NCBI GenBank assembly: GCA_020160935.1
Contig: JAIUPL010000009.1
Span: 1 to 64,000, forward strand
Origin: Bacteroidota bacterium
GTDB taxonomy: Bacteria > Bacteroidota > Bacteroidia > Chitinophagales > Saprospiraceae
Length of the DNA: 64,000 nucleotides
Reading direction: 5' to 3'
Below are positions 35,648-46,352 of this stretch, one piece after another (position 1 is the stretch's first letter; the number at the start of each line of letters is the position of its first letter). Below the pieces are notes generated by a model, which saw only the letters and a program-made list of their open reading frames with translations, searched no databases and was not told where the DNA came from. Position numbers and translations under genes: made by a program.

Positions 35648-36955
35648 ATGCAACTTACCGAACGCCAGTGGAAAACGCTCGTAAAAGACCTTCAGCAGCA
35701 GCGATGCATCCTGTTGCTGGGCGACCGCATCTCGGTGGCAGCAGATGGGCAATCCGAACGACTGTCGGTGCTCCTGGCCAGGCATTTGGGTAAAAAAATG
35801 GAAGCCGAAGAGGTAGCGTTTGAAGCCGATCAGGCCACCAACCTGGCGTACATGGCCCAACGTTTTTTGTCGATTCCCCGGACGCGGCGCATCGACCTGG
35901 AAGACGAAGTGACCGAATTTTTCAGCAGCGTAACCCGCCAGATTCCGGAACATTACCGGAAACTGGCAGACTTGCCATTCCATATTGCTGTCAATCTCTC
36001 ACCCGACGACTACCTGCTGCGCGCCTGGAAAGCCGCCGGGAAAAAAGATGCCACCACGGCGCATTACAATTTCAAAGGATCGGTAGAGGAAGATGTCGTG
36101 TCGCCTGTACCTTCAAGACCCCTGCTGTACAACCTGCTGGGTACCCTCGGCAATCCGGAATCACTGGTACTCACCCAGGAAGACCGGGTGGATTTTATCA
36201 AAAACGTCCTGCGCGACAACCCCAGCATTCCCAATGCAGTGGCAAGCCATTTCGGCGAGCGGAAAACGTACATTTTCCTGGGTTTCAACCTCGAAAACTG
36301 GGACTATCGCCTCTTGTTCGACACCTTGTTGCTGAGCCGGCAAAACCTGTCGTTCCTGCCGCAACCCGGCTCACAAGCGCTTTCGTCGGAAGCGCGTTCT
36401 TTTTTTGAAGACCGTTACCAACTGATTTTTACAGAATCGGAAACGGATGAATTTATTGAAAACCTGGTTTCACAATATGCCGCCTCCATCCCCGAAACTG
36501 GCGCTGCGCCGCTTTCACTGAAAAAAGCAGTCATATTGTTTCAGCGCAATGAAGCAGACAGCCAGCTGGTGCAATTGCTCACTAACCACCTGCACCCATG
36601 GATCAAACGCGGAGCACTCGAACTCTGGCACCAGGACATGCCTTTTGCCGGAGACACCGATCAGGAAACACGCCGCAGAATATCCGAAGCCGATGCCGTG
36701 CTACCTATCCTGAGCGCCGATTTCTGGTCGGATGAAAACATCCACAACCACTGGCTGCCCGAAGCACTGCAGCAACAACGCGAACGCGGACTGCGCATCC
36801 TGCCTGTGTTGCACCGTGCCTGCGATGTAGAAGGCAGCGAACTGGCCGGATTGCCTATTTTGCCTGACGCGGCGCGGCCCGTCCGCAACTGGAACGACGA
36901 AGATGCAGCGCTCAAAACCATTGTCGACCAATTAAAAAAACTGCTCTATGACTAA
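35648..36955 (+). CDS. SIR2-like plus TIR-like domain protein, partner of the STAND NTPase
   Basis: The 435-residue protein has two parts. Residues about 1-280 resemble SIR2-family domains: CILLLGDRISVAADGQSERL (Rossmann start), FHIAVNLSPDDYLLRAWKAA, RPLLYNLLGTLGNPESLVLT and YIFLGFNLENWDYRLLFDTL. Residues about 290-430 resemble effector-associated TIR domains: KKAVILFQRNEADSQLVQLL, ALELWHQDMPFAGDTDQETR, ISEADAVLPILSADFW and LRILPVLHRACDVEGSELAG. Both domain types can cleave NAD, but several canonical residues differ here (see findings). Its stop overlaps the start of the nSTAND-WD40 gene by 8 bp, which indicates translational coupling. An NLR-like immune or signalling pair is the best reading. 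Confidence 0.78.
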   Translation: MQLTERQWKTLVKDLQQQRCILLLGDRISVAADGQSERLSVLLARHLGKKMEAEEVAFEADQATNLAYMAQRFLSIPRTRRIDLEDEVTEFFSSVTRQIPEHYRKLADLPFHIAVNLSPDDYLLRAWKAAGKKDATTAHYNFKGSVEEDVVSPVPSRPLLYNLLGTLGNPESLVLTQEDRVDFIKNVLRDNPSIPNAVASHFGERKTYIFLGFNLENWDYRLLFDTLLLSRQNLSFLPQPGSQALSSEARSFFEDRYQLIFTESETDEFIENLVSQYAASIPETGAAPLSLKKAVILFQRNEADSQLVQLLTNHLHPWIKRGALELWHQDMPFAGDTDQETRRRISEADAVLPILSADFWSDENIHNHWLPEALQQQRERGLRILPVLHRACDVEGSELAGLPILPDAARPVRNWNDEDAALKTIVDQLKKLLYD

Positions 36956-39900
36956 GCGAAACGCCTCCCGGTATCCCGGCATCCGTTCGTTCGAACGCAG
37001 CGAGCAGCACCTTTTTTTCGGTCGCGCCCGCGAAACGCAGGCTTTGTACGAAGCGGTAAAAGTGAAACCCCTCACCGTGCTGTTTTCGCAATCCGGCATC
37101 GGAAAAACCTCCCTGCTCAACGCCGGGCTGGTGCCCATGCTCGAACAAAATGGCTATTTGCCCATTGTCATCCGTTTGCAGGACACCTCGATTTCGCCGG
37201 TGGAAACCCTGCAACGCGTGTTGTCGCCTTACCTAGACCGGCAAAAACTGGAACAATTCGGTCAACAGCCCTACAGCCTTTGGGAGTACGTGCGGGCTTG
37301 TTCTTTCGGCGAGCGCCCGGTGGCCGACTCGGATGTGCCCGTTCCGGCTGTACCCGTGCTGCTGTTCGATCAGTTTGAAGAATTGTTTACACATGCCGCC
37401 CCGGCCCGCGATGCGCTCACACTGGCCTTGTCCGACCTGCTCAACGAACGCCTGCCCGAGCGCGTACGCGAGCAATTGCGCCAGCACCCGCGCGCACAGC
37501 GCAGCGATGAACTGCTGGATTGGTATACGCCGCTGAAAATCAAGATCGTTTTCGCGATCAGGGCCGACCGCCTGAGCGACCTCGATGCCCTGAAACACCA
37601 TATTCCGACGGTGTTGCACGATCGTTTTCACCTCAAACCGCTGAGCCACGACAACGCCCGGGAAGCCATCATCAGGCCCGCAGCCTTGCCCGCGACTGCC
37701 GGTTTCGGCCCCGTATTCAGTTATGCCCCCGACGCCGTGCAGGAAATGATAAACGCGTTGGACAACGCCCAGGGAGAGATCGAATCCTTCCAGTTGCAGT
37801 TGTTGTGCAGTTTTCTGGAAGGAAAAGTCAAAACAGCGGGGCAGGTCATTACACCTGCCGATTTTGGCGGAAAAGAAGGCGTGGATACCATCCTGAATGA
37901 CTACTACGAACGGGAAATGGCCGCGCTTGACCCGGCAGAACAACTGGCCGCACGTCGTTTCATCGAAGAAGGACTGATTGTCAATGGCCGCCGAGTAGGC
38001 CTGCCGGAAGGTACCGAACTAAGCCGTTTCGGTATCGGCCCCGATTTGCTGGCAAAACTCCTGAACAGTCGCCTGCTGCGCAGCGAAACCATTCACCTGG
38101 GCCGGATTTACGAACTCAGCCACGATACGCTGATCGAACCCATCCTGCGTTCGTATGAAAAACGCCACGCTGAAGAAGAACTCCGTCGGGCTGAACAACT
38201 GCTACAGGAAGAACGACTGCGACTGGCCGATGTACAGCGGAAACGCAGCCGCGCACGCCTGTTCGCCTTCGCCGGCTTTGCCTTGTTCGGTCTGGCACTG
38301 CTGGGCGGTGGATTTGCCTGGTACAATTATCAGCAGGCGGAAAAAGCCCAAAAACGTGCCGAAGCCACTGCCCTGGCAACCAAAGCCCTGAATATTTACC
38401 AAAACGACCAGACACTGGCATTTCGCATTGCACAATACGCCTATGAAAGCGATACCAGCAACGAAGAAACCCTGCAGGCGCTCCAAAAAATCGTGAATGA
38501 ACCCACCACGGCTTACTACCAGACGGTATTTGCAGGCCATTCGCTGGATGTAAAAAGCCTGGCATTTTCACCCGATGGCGCCCGAATCGCCAGCGGCGGT
38601 TTTGATTCGGAAATATATGTGTGGGACAGATCAGGAAAAGCGCTCCAACATTTTTCCCATCAGAAAGAGGGAGGCATCCGATCCAGCGGCTCCGTAGAGG
38701 GCGTGGAATTCATGCAAAACGGGCAAAGGCTGGTCAGTGCCGACATCACGGGCGAAGTGCGTATCTGGGATCTTTCTGCCGATACCATGTTGCGCAGTTT
38801 TAAAACCCAGCGCGGACTGACAGGTATGGCATTGTCGCCCGACGAACGCCTGCTCATTACTTGTGGACAGGACAGCACAGCCAAAATATGGGACCTAACA
38901 GGCCGCCTGCTGCGCACCTTGAAAGGGCACAACGGCCCCGTTTTATCTGCTGCATTTTCGCCTGACAATCAACTTATTGCAACGGGCGGAGGAGATCAAA
39001 CCGCACGCATCTGGCATATCAGCGGTGCGACAAAAACCGTGCTCCGCCCGCCGGGTATCAGTGTGGTAAATGATGTGCGTTTTTCGCCCGACAGCCGACT
39101 GCTGGCCCTGGCTTGCAATGACCACACCGTGCGGCTGTTCGACCGCGACGGCCTGCCAGTGAACACCATCAGCGGCCACACCGCTGAGGTTTCAAAAGTG
39201 CGCTTCTCGCCCGATGGAAAGTACTTGCTCAGTGCATCGTTCGACCATACGGCCATTTTGTGGACACCTTCGGGCGAAGAAGTATTGCGCCTTGCGGGGC
39301 ACACCGAACGCCTCAGTTCGGTGGCGTTTTCACCCGATGGCGCCTGGCTGGCTACCGGCAGTTACGATTTTCAGGCCAAATTGTGGAACCTTCCATTCAA
39401 CCTGAACAACAAGTACAACCGACACACCAATTATGTCAATAAGGTAAAGGTGTCGCCCGACGGCAGTTTCCTCATTTCCGGAAGTCGTGATTTTACCGTG
39501 AAAAAATGGAACTTCGCTGGCGACCTGCTGGCCAACATGCAGGGACATCAAACCAGCATTACCAGCGTGGATATTTCGCCGGATGCTCGCCTGTTCGCAT
39601 CCACGTCCAATGACAAAAACATTCGGCTTTGGAGCGCCGATGGACAGGTGCTGCGAACGATTTCTGATAGCCGTGCCGATGTTCTAAAAGCCGTATTTAC
39701 GCCTGATAATCAATTTCTTGTAAGTGGAAATTATACAGGTGAAATTTCCGTCTACACCGCTGCTACAGGTCAATTGCTGCGAAAATGGCAGGCATCAGCG
39801 AGCAACAAACCCATTCAGTCGGTGGCGCTTTCGCCCGACGGAAGCAAGGTGTACAGCGGCGGCAGCGACGGGCTGTTGCGCGCCTGGAGCATACAGGGCG

Positions 39901-40898
39901 ATTCTTTGTGGTCGGCAGTGGTGGGCGTCAACATCTGGTCGGTAGCGGTGTCGCCCGATGGCAAAAAAATTGTGACTGCCGCCAAACAATTACTTGTAAA
40001 AATTTGGGACGACAAAGGGCAACTGATCCGCAGTTGTTATGGCCATCAGATGGAAAACTACTATGTGGCCTGGGCGCCCGACGGCAGCCGATTTATCAGT
40101 TGCAGTTGGGATAAAACCGCCAAAATGTGGAGCCCGGAAGGCAATTTGCTGGGCACTCTCCCCCACCCCGACGGCGTGTATGGCGCCGATTTCACCCCAG
40201 ATAGCAAGCAGGTGGTAACGGCTTGCCGCGACAAGATTATACGTGTTTGGGACACCCACACAGGGCGGCTGACCAACACCATCGGCTACCGCACTGATGT
40301 GCGGCCTTTCTTCGCGGCAGAAGCCATTGCCAGCCTCGACGAAATCGTTTTTGATTGGGAGAAATACGGCATTTCCACCGCACTGGCCGGAAAAATTTAC
40401 CGCAACAAACCGGAAAACCTGGTGCGCCACAGCACACAATTGATGCAAAAAGCGACCGAATCGCTGGGCGATCTGGATGGCTGTATGGGCTATCTGTCGG
40501 AAGCGGAAAGTATATTGCTGACGGCCAGAAAATCAGATCAAGCCGGCAAGAGGGCCGCCAATTACGACTCGCTCCTCGCAGAAACCTATGCCATCCGCGC
40601 CAACCTGCTGTTACTCAACAGGCAGTTTCCGATGGTGGTCAGCACAGCACGAAGCGGTATGAAATTCCAGCCGGTGGATATGTTGAAAGTGTATGAGGTA
40701 ACAGGCCTTTTACTTGATGGGAAGACGGACGAAGCCATTCAAAAGGCAGTGGCGCTGAAGGGACAGAAAGTGATGCAGATACCCTATTATCCGGACATGA
40801 CTTTTGGAGAAGTTTTTCAGGAAGAGTTACTGTATTACGAAGAGCAATACGGGATAGTATGTCCTGATAAAGAACGTTTTATAGAAAAAATAAAATAA
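36948..40898 (+). CDS. nSTAND NTPase with membrane helix and 14 WD40 repeats
   Basis: The 1,316-residue protein begins with the nSTAND1 signature (YPGIRSFERSEQHLFFGRAR). P-loop TVLFSQSGIGKTSLLNAGLV follows (GIGKTS at 50-55), then Walker B VPVLLFDQFEELFTH (about 139) and a sensor region (KIVFAIRADRLSDLDALKHH). A winged-helix part ends in ELSHDTLIEPILRSY. A hydrophobic segment (LFAFAGFALFGLALLGGGFA, about 436-455) would anchor it in the membrane. Fourteen WD40 units follow (for example GHTERLSSVAFSPDGAWLAT), enough for two seven-bladed propellers, and then a helical tail. STAND proteins are ATP-dependent switches that oligomerise when their sensor repeats bind a target. The SIR2/TIR protein encoded just upstream is the likely effector or adaptor. 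Confidence 0.9.
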   Translation: MTKRNASRYPGIRSFERSEQHLFFGRARETQALYEAVKVKPLTVLFSQSGIGKTSLLNAGLVPMLEQNGYLPIVIRLQDTSISPVETLQRVLSPYLDRQKLEQFGQQPYSLWEYVRACSFGERPVADSDVPVPAVPVLLFDQFEELFTHAAPARDALTLALSDLLNERLPERVREQLRQHPRAQRSDELLDWYTPLKIKIVFAIRADRLSDLDALKHHIPTVLHDRFHLKPLSHDNAREAIIRPAALPATAGFGPVFSYAPDAVQEMINALDNAQGEIESFQLQLLCSFLEGKVKTAGQVITPADFGGKEGVDTILNDYYEREMAALDPAEQLAARRFIEEGLIVNGRRVGLPEGTELSRFGIGPDLLAKLLNSRLLRSETIHLGRIYELSHDTLIEPILRSYEKRHAEEELRRAEQLLQEERLRLADVQRKRSRARLFAFAGFALFGLALLGGGFAWYNYQQAEKAQKRAEATALATKALNIYQNDQTLAFRIAQYAYESDTSNEETLQALQKIVNEPTTAYYQTVFAGHSLDVKSLAFSPDGARIASGGFDSEIYVWDRSGKALQHFSHQKEGGIRSSGSVEGVEFMQNGQRLVSADITGEVRIWDLSADTMLRSFKTQRGLTGMALSPDERLLITCGQDSTAKIWDLTGRLLRTLKGHNGPVLSAAFSPDNQLIATGGGDQTARIWHISGATKTVLRPPGISVVNDVRFSPDSRLLALACNDHTVRLFDRDGLPVNTISGHTAEVSKVRFSPDGKYLLSASFDHTAILWTPSGEEVLRLAGHTERLSSVAFSPDGAWLATGSYDFQAKLWNLPFNLNNKYNRHTNYVNKVKVSPDGSFLISGSRDFTVKKWNFAGDLLANMQGHQTSITSVDISPDARLFASTSNDKNIRLWSADGQVLRTISDSRADVLKAVFTPDNQFLVSGNYTGEISVYTAATGQLLRKWQASASNKPIQSVALSPDGSKVYSGGSDGLLRAWSIQGDSLWSAVVGVNIWSVAVSPDGKKIVTAAKQLLVKIWDDKGQLIRSCYGHQMENYYVAWAPDGSRFISCSWDKTAKMWSPEGNLLGTLPHPDGVYGADFTPDSKQVVTACRDKIIRVWDTHTGRLTNTIGYRTDVRPFFAAEAIASLDEIVFDWEKYGISTALAGKIYRNKPENLVRHSTQLMQKATESLGDLDGCMGYLSEAESILLTARKSDQAGKRAANYDSLLAETYAIRANLLLLNRQFPMVVSTARSGMKFQPVDMLKVYEVTGLLLDGKTDEAIQKAVALKGQKVMQIPYYPDMTFGEVFQEELLYYEEQYGIVCPDKERFIEKIK

Positions 40899-40902
40899 GC
40901 AA

Positions 40903-41601
40903 TCAACCGAACAGCGCCTCCCAGACGGCTTTTTTCCGGGCGCGTGCCACTGGAATTTCCGTGCCGTTGTCGAGGTTAAGCGCTTCGCCATTCATTTTTT
41001 GCACGCAGTCTTTAGCCACGATAAACGACTTGTGTACACGCAAAAAATGTGTGGAAGGCAGTGTATTTTCCAGGTTATTGAGGCTTTCCAGGGTAATCAC
41101 CTTTTCCCGGGCGGTAAAAATTTTGACGTACTCTTTCCAGCCTTCTATGTAGCGGATGTCGGCCAGGGGTATTTTCACCCATTTCCGGTCGGCTTTTACG
41201 GTGAGAAAACCTTCGGGTTTGTCGCTAGCCTCAGCCTTCCGCTGCCCCAACAGCACGCGCGCTTTTTCCAGTGCCTGGTTGAATCGTTCGAAGGAAAATG
41301 GTTTGAGTAAATAGTCCACCGCATCCAGGTCGAATGCATCCACCGCGTGTTGCGCATAGGCTGTAGTAAAAATAGTCACGGGCTTGCGCGAAATGGCGCG
41401 CAGCAGGTTGAGTCCGCTCAGTACAGGCATTTGAATATCCAGAAAAAGCAGGTCGACAGATTCGCTTTGCAGTATTTCCACGGCGCGAATGGGGCTTTTG
41501 CAGGAAGCCACCAGTTCGAGGCCGGGCGTATCGGCCACGAATTTTTCGAGCAGGGAAATAGCAAAATGCTCGTCGTCCACAATCAAACATCGTATCACCA
41601 T
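40903..41601 (-). CDS. LytTR-family response regulator
   Basis: The 232-residue protein has a receiver domain (CLIVDDEHFAISLLEKFV, phosphoacceptor Asp55 in LLFLDIQMPVLSGL, Thr/Ala in FTTAYAQHAVDAF, Lys100 in DYLLKPFSFERFNQAL) and a LytTR DNA-binding domain (WVKIPLADIRYIEGWKEYVK, FLRVHKSFIVAKDCV, IPVARARKKAVWEALFG). It pairs with the LytS-type kinase gene just upstream on the same strand, about 59 bp away, and should be phosphorylated by it. Targets are unknown. It ends 4 bp from the convergent stop of the STAND gene. Confidence 0.95.
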   Translation of the reverse strand: MVIRCLIVDDEHFAISLLEKFVADTPGLELVASCKSPIRAVEILQSESVDLLFLDIQMPVLSGLNLLRAISRKPVTIFTTAYAQHAVDAFDLDAVDYLLKPFSFERFNQALEKARVLLGQRKAEASDKPEGFLTVKADRKWVKIPLADIRYIEGWKEYVKIFTAREKVITLESLNNLENTLPSTHFLRVHKSFIVAKDCVQKMNGEALNLDNGTEIPVARARKKAVWEALFG

Positions 41602-41631
41602 CCGAAATAGTTTTTTAATCTTCTAAGTCCA

Positions 41632-42686
<1,055 letters not shown>

Positions 42687-42732
42687 TATTAGAGTGTGAG
42701 AGGGTGAGAGGGTGAGAGCGTGAGAGGGTGGA
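42687..42732. repeat. GTGAGAGG array between two minus-strand genes
   Basis: Units of GTGAGAGG fill the 46 bp between the stop of the cytochrome gene (42733) and the kinase start (42686). No other regulatory site is visible there. Confidence 0.8.
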
Positions 42733-44310
42733 TTAGGGTTTGAGGAAGGGGGTGGAGGTGAAGGAGGCATGGGCGCCTTGCACTTCCAGATAATAAGCGC
42801 CGGCGGGCAGGTCGGCAATGCTGATGCGACGTTGATATGTACCCGGGGCTTGGGGTTCGGGCAAATCCTGCGTCTGCACAATCTGGCCGGCAGCACTGAC
42901 GATACACAGATGCACCCTGGTTTTTTCAGCCAGGGTGTACGACACATTCAGGTAGTCGGTCGCCGGATTGGGAAACACCGAAACTTCCCGAACCACCTGA
43001 TTTACAGGCACTTCCGGCACAGCCGTAGCCAACAGGGTGCTGTCGAGCACAATATTTTCATCGCCGGTCTGGTAAGCCATGTAGGCAAAATACACCAGCA
43101 TCATTTCATCGGTCGTGGCTTCTCCCTGCACCACATTTTGGGGCGGGTCATTCGGCTGAAACGGGTTGTCCGTCGTATTGTCATAAGTAGCATATGCATG
43201 CAACTTGCTGCCTGCCGGCACGCGCAGCACTTTCTGAAAGGTATAACTGCCCTGCCAGTGAAAGTCCCAGTCGTTGATGCGGATGAGCGGAATGGTATCG
43301 CCCAGCGGCGTGATGGCAAACGAGGTGACATTGCGGCCAATAAGGTGCATGTGGGGCGCCACGCTCACTACCGAGCCGTTGAGCGGCACATTGAACGTGG
43401 CGTGGTAGGTTTTTACGGTATTGGCTGGTATCGACAGGGGCCAGTTTTGCAGGGAAAATGGCGAGTGGTTGAGCAGCGGCGCGAGGTTGACGGCGCGAAT
43501 GTTCTGATTGGTGGGGGTAAAGAAGAAATTCAGGGTAGTCACATCGCTCATGCCGGTTACACCTGCCGGGTAATGCATTTGTACAATCAGATCGGCGCCG
43601 GGGGTGAGTTTTACCCCCATAAAAGGCGGGAAAAGCACCGTTTGGGCGCCCGGCACCCAGGCGCCTACCAGCCGCGCGCTGTTGACGCCAGGTCCGCCGA
43701 AATTGACATAACCCGCTTCGGGCGTCTGGCTGTCGAGCACCTCGGCCTGCCCCGTGGTATCTTCGTAAATCAGAATGTGGTGTACCATCTGGTGGTTTCC
43801 GGGAATGGCCTCCAGCCCCCGCAGGTAAGCGGCTTGCGAGAGTCCGTTGGGAATAACAAAGCACCGGTACTCATCTTCAGTCGCGGCTACTGTAAAAAAC
43901 GGCGTCGTCAGGATATGATCGGGTTCGCCTACGGATGAGCCTTGCGAAAACACTGGATCGGGCGGCGCCTGTGCCAGATCACCGGAAGGAGCGCCTGCAT
44001 CTACCCAGTTGCTGATTTGTTGTATTTCGGCGTCGGTCAGCCGGTTTTCATGGGTGAATTTCCGGTAGGACGGGTCGGGCTTCCAGGGCGGCATCTGACG
44101 TGTAGCGGTTTTGTCCTGAATGGAATAACGCTTGGAAAAGGCGTTTCCGTAACCTATGAGTGAGAAATGGCCAATTCCGCCGTCGCGGTGGCAACTCGTG
44201 CAATGATCGTACAGGATAGGGGCGATGTCATTGGCCCAATTGATGGATTGGGTTTGTGCCGAAAATGAGGCCAAACCCAGGAAACAAGTGAGTAGTATTT
44301 TGTTTTGCAT
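42733..44310 (-). CDS. Secreted cytochrome c / copper-monooxygenase-like protein with T9SS domain
   Basis: The 525-residue protein has a signal peptide (MQNKILLTCFLGLASFSAQT). A c-type heme site CTSCH (residues 37-41, with MPPWKPDP as a possible Met ligand) comes first. The next domain is like the copper type II ascorbate-dependent monooxygenases and carries paired His motifs (HQMVHHILIYED, LIVQMHYPAGVTG, VSVAPHMHLIGR). A T9SS sorting domain ends it (SVFPNPATDYLNVSYTLAEK .. LPAGAYYLEVQG). It probably acts at the cell surface in an oxidative reaction, with unknown substrate. The dual heme/copper layout is widespread in Bacteroidota. Confidence 0.85.
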   Translation of the reverse strand: MQNKILLTCFLGLASFSAQTQSINWANDIAPILYDHCTSCHRDGGIGHFSLIGYGNAFSKRYSIQDKTATRQMPPWKPDPSYRKFTHENRLTDAEIQQISNWVDAGAPSGDLAQAPPDPVFSQGSSVGEPDHILTTPFFTVAATEDEYRCFVIPNGLSQAAYLRGLEAIPGNHQMVHHILIYEDTTGQAEVLDSQTPEAGYVNFGGPGVNSARLVGAWVPGAQTVLFPPFMGVKLTPGADLIVQMHYPAGVTGMSDVTTLNFFFTPTNQNIRAVNLAPLLNHSPFSLQNWPLSIPANTVKTYHATFNVPLNGSVVSVAPHMHLIGRNVTSFAITPLGDTIPLIRINDWDFHWQGSYTFQKVLRVPAGSKLHAYATYDNTTDNPFQPNDPPQNVVQGEATTDEMMLVYFAYMAYQTGDENIVLDSTLLATAVPEVPVNQVVREVSVFPNPATDYLNVSYTLAEKTRVHLCIVSAAGQIVQTQDLPEPQAPGTYQRRISIADLPAGAYYLEVQGAHASFTSTPFLKP

Positions 44311-44370
44311 GAAGAGAGGGTGTTGAATATGTTTCGGTGAATGGTGTGGTTGTTTTTTGAATGAATACGC

Positions 44371-44611
44371 GGTTACGAACACACAGGGCGGTGCCCTGTG
44401 CTATTGAATACGCCCTTTCAGGGCTCCCTCGTGATGGCAATCGGTTACGAACACACAGGGCGCTGCCCTGTGCTATTGAATACGCCCTTTCAGGGCTCTC
44501 TCGTGGTGGCAATGAGTTGTTATTCTCTCACCTCTCACTTCTCACTTCTCACCTCTCACTTCTCTCCCCCCTCTCACGCTCTCACTTCTCTCACCTCTCT
44601 CACGCTCTATC
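44371..44611 (-). repeat. Composite repeat with two modules plus array (copies 4 and 5)
   Basis: Read on the minus strand: a GAGAGG/GTGAG array (44523-44611), then ACTCATTGCCACCACGAGAG, then two module copies GCCCTGAAAGGGC .. CACAGGGC-GCCCTGTG, each followed by TGTTCGTAACCG. It lies past the sterol-desaturase gene and reaches its last codons. Confidence 0.85.
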
Positions 44612-45375
44612 CCCTGGTGTATCTGGTCGATTTTGGCGGTGCTATCCTCGCGCAGGGTACCGCAAACACGGTCCCAGAAGGTGAAATACAGGCCGTAGTT
44701 TCCGGTAAATTTTTCATGGTGCAGGTTGTGGTGGATGGATGAATTGATCCAGCGGCTGACGGGGTGATCGTACATTTTTCTGCTGAACAATTCATATCCC
44801 AGGTGCCCGTACACATTAAAAACCAGCATCAAGGTAATAAAAGCAAAAAAAGAAATTGGGTGCAAAGGCATAATAATGAGCAGTACCGGAATAACACCTG
44901 CTTCCAGTACGGCTTCTACGGGGTGAAATGCATACGCCGCCCAGGGAGAAGGATTCACCGATTTATGGTGCGTCAGATGTACCCGTCGATACCATTTGGG
45001 ATGGTGCATCCAGCGGTGCGCCCAATAGAAATAGGTGTCGTGTACCACTGATGTCAGCGGAATGCTCAGTAGTAGCCAGCCGATGCCATATTCGTGTATG
45101 TCGGAGTAAAACAGGGTATATTTTACAAGCGGTGTGCCCAGAAACAGCCACGACACAAACCCAAAAATGATGGAAGTCAGGGCCGAATAAAATATCTCCC
45201 GCTGGTAATCGGTAGGCTGCGGGAATTTCTGCTGGATTTTCAGATACAGCCAGTTGCGCCGATTCCATACATAAAACAGCAAATAACCAATCAGCGCAAA
45301 CAGCGCATAGCGGCCAAAAATGGCTATTGGAGAAAGTAGCCAGTGTGCAGTCGAGAATTGGGTTGGGTCGAACAT
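44542..45375 (-). CDS. Sterol desaturase / fatty-acid-hydroxylase-family membrane protein
   Basis: The 277-residue protein has the three His clusters of the di-iron hydroxylase superfamily: HRWMHHPKWYRRVHLTHHKS and SIHHNLHHEKFTGNYG, with FHPVEA between them. Membrane helices include IAIFGRYALFALIGYLLFYV and FFAFITLMLVFNVYGHLGYE. It should hydroxylate or desaturate a lipid at the membrane; the substrate is not readable. After DQIHQG the last 25 residues (ERERGERSESVRGGREVRGE) are a translation of the GAGAGG array, so the native C-terminus has been extended or replaced by repeat sequence. Confidence 0.88.
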   Translation of the reverse strand: MFDPTQFSTAHWLLSPIAIFGRYALFALIGYLLFYVWNRRNWLYLKIQQKFPQPTDYQREIFYSALTSIIFGFVSWLFLGTPLVKYTLFYSDIHEYGIGWLLLSIPLTSVVHDTYFYWAHRWMHHPKWYRRVHLTHHKSVNPSPWAAYAFHPVEAVLEAGVIPVLLIIMPLHPISFFAFITLMLVFNVYGHLGYELFSRKMYDHPVSRWINSSIHHNLHHEKFTGNYGLYFTFWDRVCGTLREDSTAKIDQIHQGIERERGERSESVRGGREVRGEK

Positions 45376-45644
45376 AACAATGGAGTTATTGGAGGGTGAA
45401 AAACGGATCGGGTTTAATGAAGCACTACACAAATATATACCCGGGCAGTTGCATGCCTGGTTCAGCATTCAACCACTGGCGCATTTGTTTCAACGAACGG
45501 CCGGCTGTTGTGCCGTTGGTTGAGCAATCTCCGCCACCGGTTGAGTGGATTTGTGCAGCCCCTCACTGCGCCCCCACTTTTGTCCTGTCAGTTCGATTCT
45601 GGCATCACTTCTGAAACATTTTAACTACAACCACACTACGAATT

Positions 45645-46352
45645 ATGAAAAACATTCAAAAAATCTCCCCGATCTTCCTGTTTGCTGCCTTGATCAGTTT
45701 CGTTGCCTGCCGCAAATCCGGCGAAGAAATCATCGCCTTGCTGAGCACCACCGAAGCCGCTGAAATAGTTGAAAATTCCGTTGCTGCCAAAACTGCCGGA
45801 TTTACCATGCCCACCGTCGATATGGCTCAAATCATCGAAACCTACCTCGACAACTGCAACGTACCCGGCGATACCACCCTGCAAAAAAGCAAAACCGTTG
45901 CCGCCGCCTCCTACAACTACACGTTTAACATGGACTGGCTGGTGAATTGCTCCACCGCTGGTTTGCCACAAAACGCTACCGTCAACATCGCTGGAAACGG
46001 CACTTTCAACACCCCGCACTGGTCGGGCTCCGATGCCACTACCGGCAACCTGACCTTCACAGGCCTGAGCCTCCAGGACCCCGCCTACATCGTAAACGGC
46101 TCTTACAACCTCGAAGGCGACATCACCGGCTCTCTGCGTCGCGTCGACCCTACCCTGGCATGCACCACCACGCTCAACCTGACCAACTTGACCATCAGCA
46201 AAACCACCTACCTCATCACAGGCGGTACCGGCACAGCGGTCGTATCGGCCAGCAGCGCCAACGGACAACAACAAACCCTGAATGCCTCCCTCGTATTCAA
46301 CGCCGACGGAACGGTGACGGTAACGGTGAACGACCACTCTCACCAGTTCTAG
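45645..46352 (+). CDS. Lipoprotein of unknown function
   Basis: The 235-residue protein has a lipoprotein signal (MKNIQKISPIFLFAALISFV then AC, Cys22). A helical segment (EEIIALLSTTEAAEIVENS) precedes a Thr/Asn-rich beta domain (YNYTFNMDWLVNCST, YIVNGSYNLEGDITGSLRRV). It ends VTVTVNDHSHQF. No family was recognised; many paralogues of this composition exist in Bacteroidota. Transcription would be divergent from the sterol-desaturase gene across 269 bp. The stop is directly followed by a GAGAGG array. Confidence 0.75.
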   Translation: MKNIQKISPIFLFAALISFVACRKSGEEIIALLSTTEAAEIVENSVAAKTAGFTMPTVDMAQIIETYLDNCNVPGDTTLQKSKTVAAASYNYTFNMDWLVNCSTAGLPQNATVNIAGNGTFNTPHWSGSDATTGNLTFTGLSLQDPAYIVNGSYNLEGDITGSLRRVDPTLACTTTLNLTNLTISKTTYLITGGTGTAVVSASSANGQQQTLNASLVFNADGTVTVTVNDHSHQF

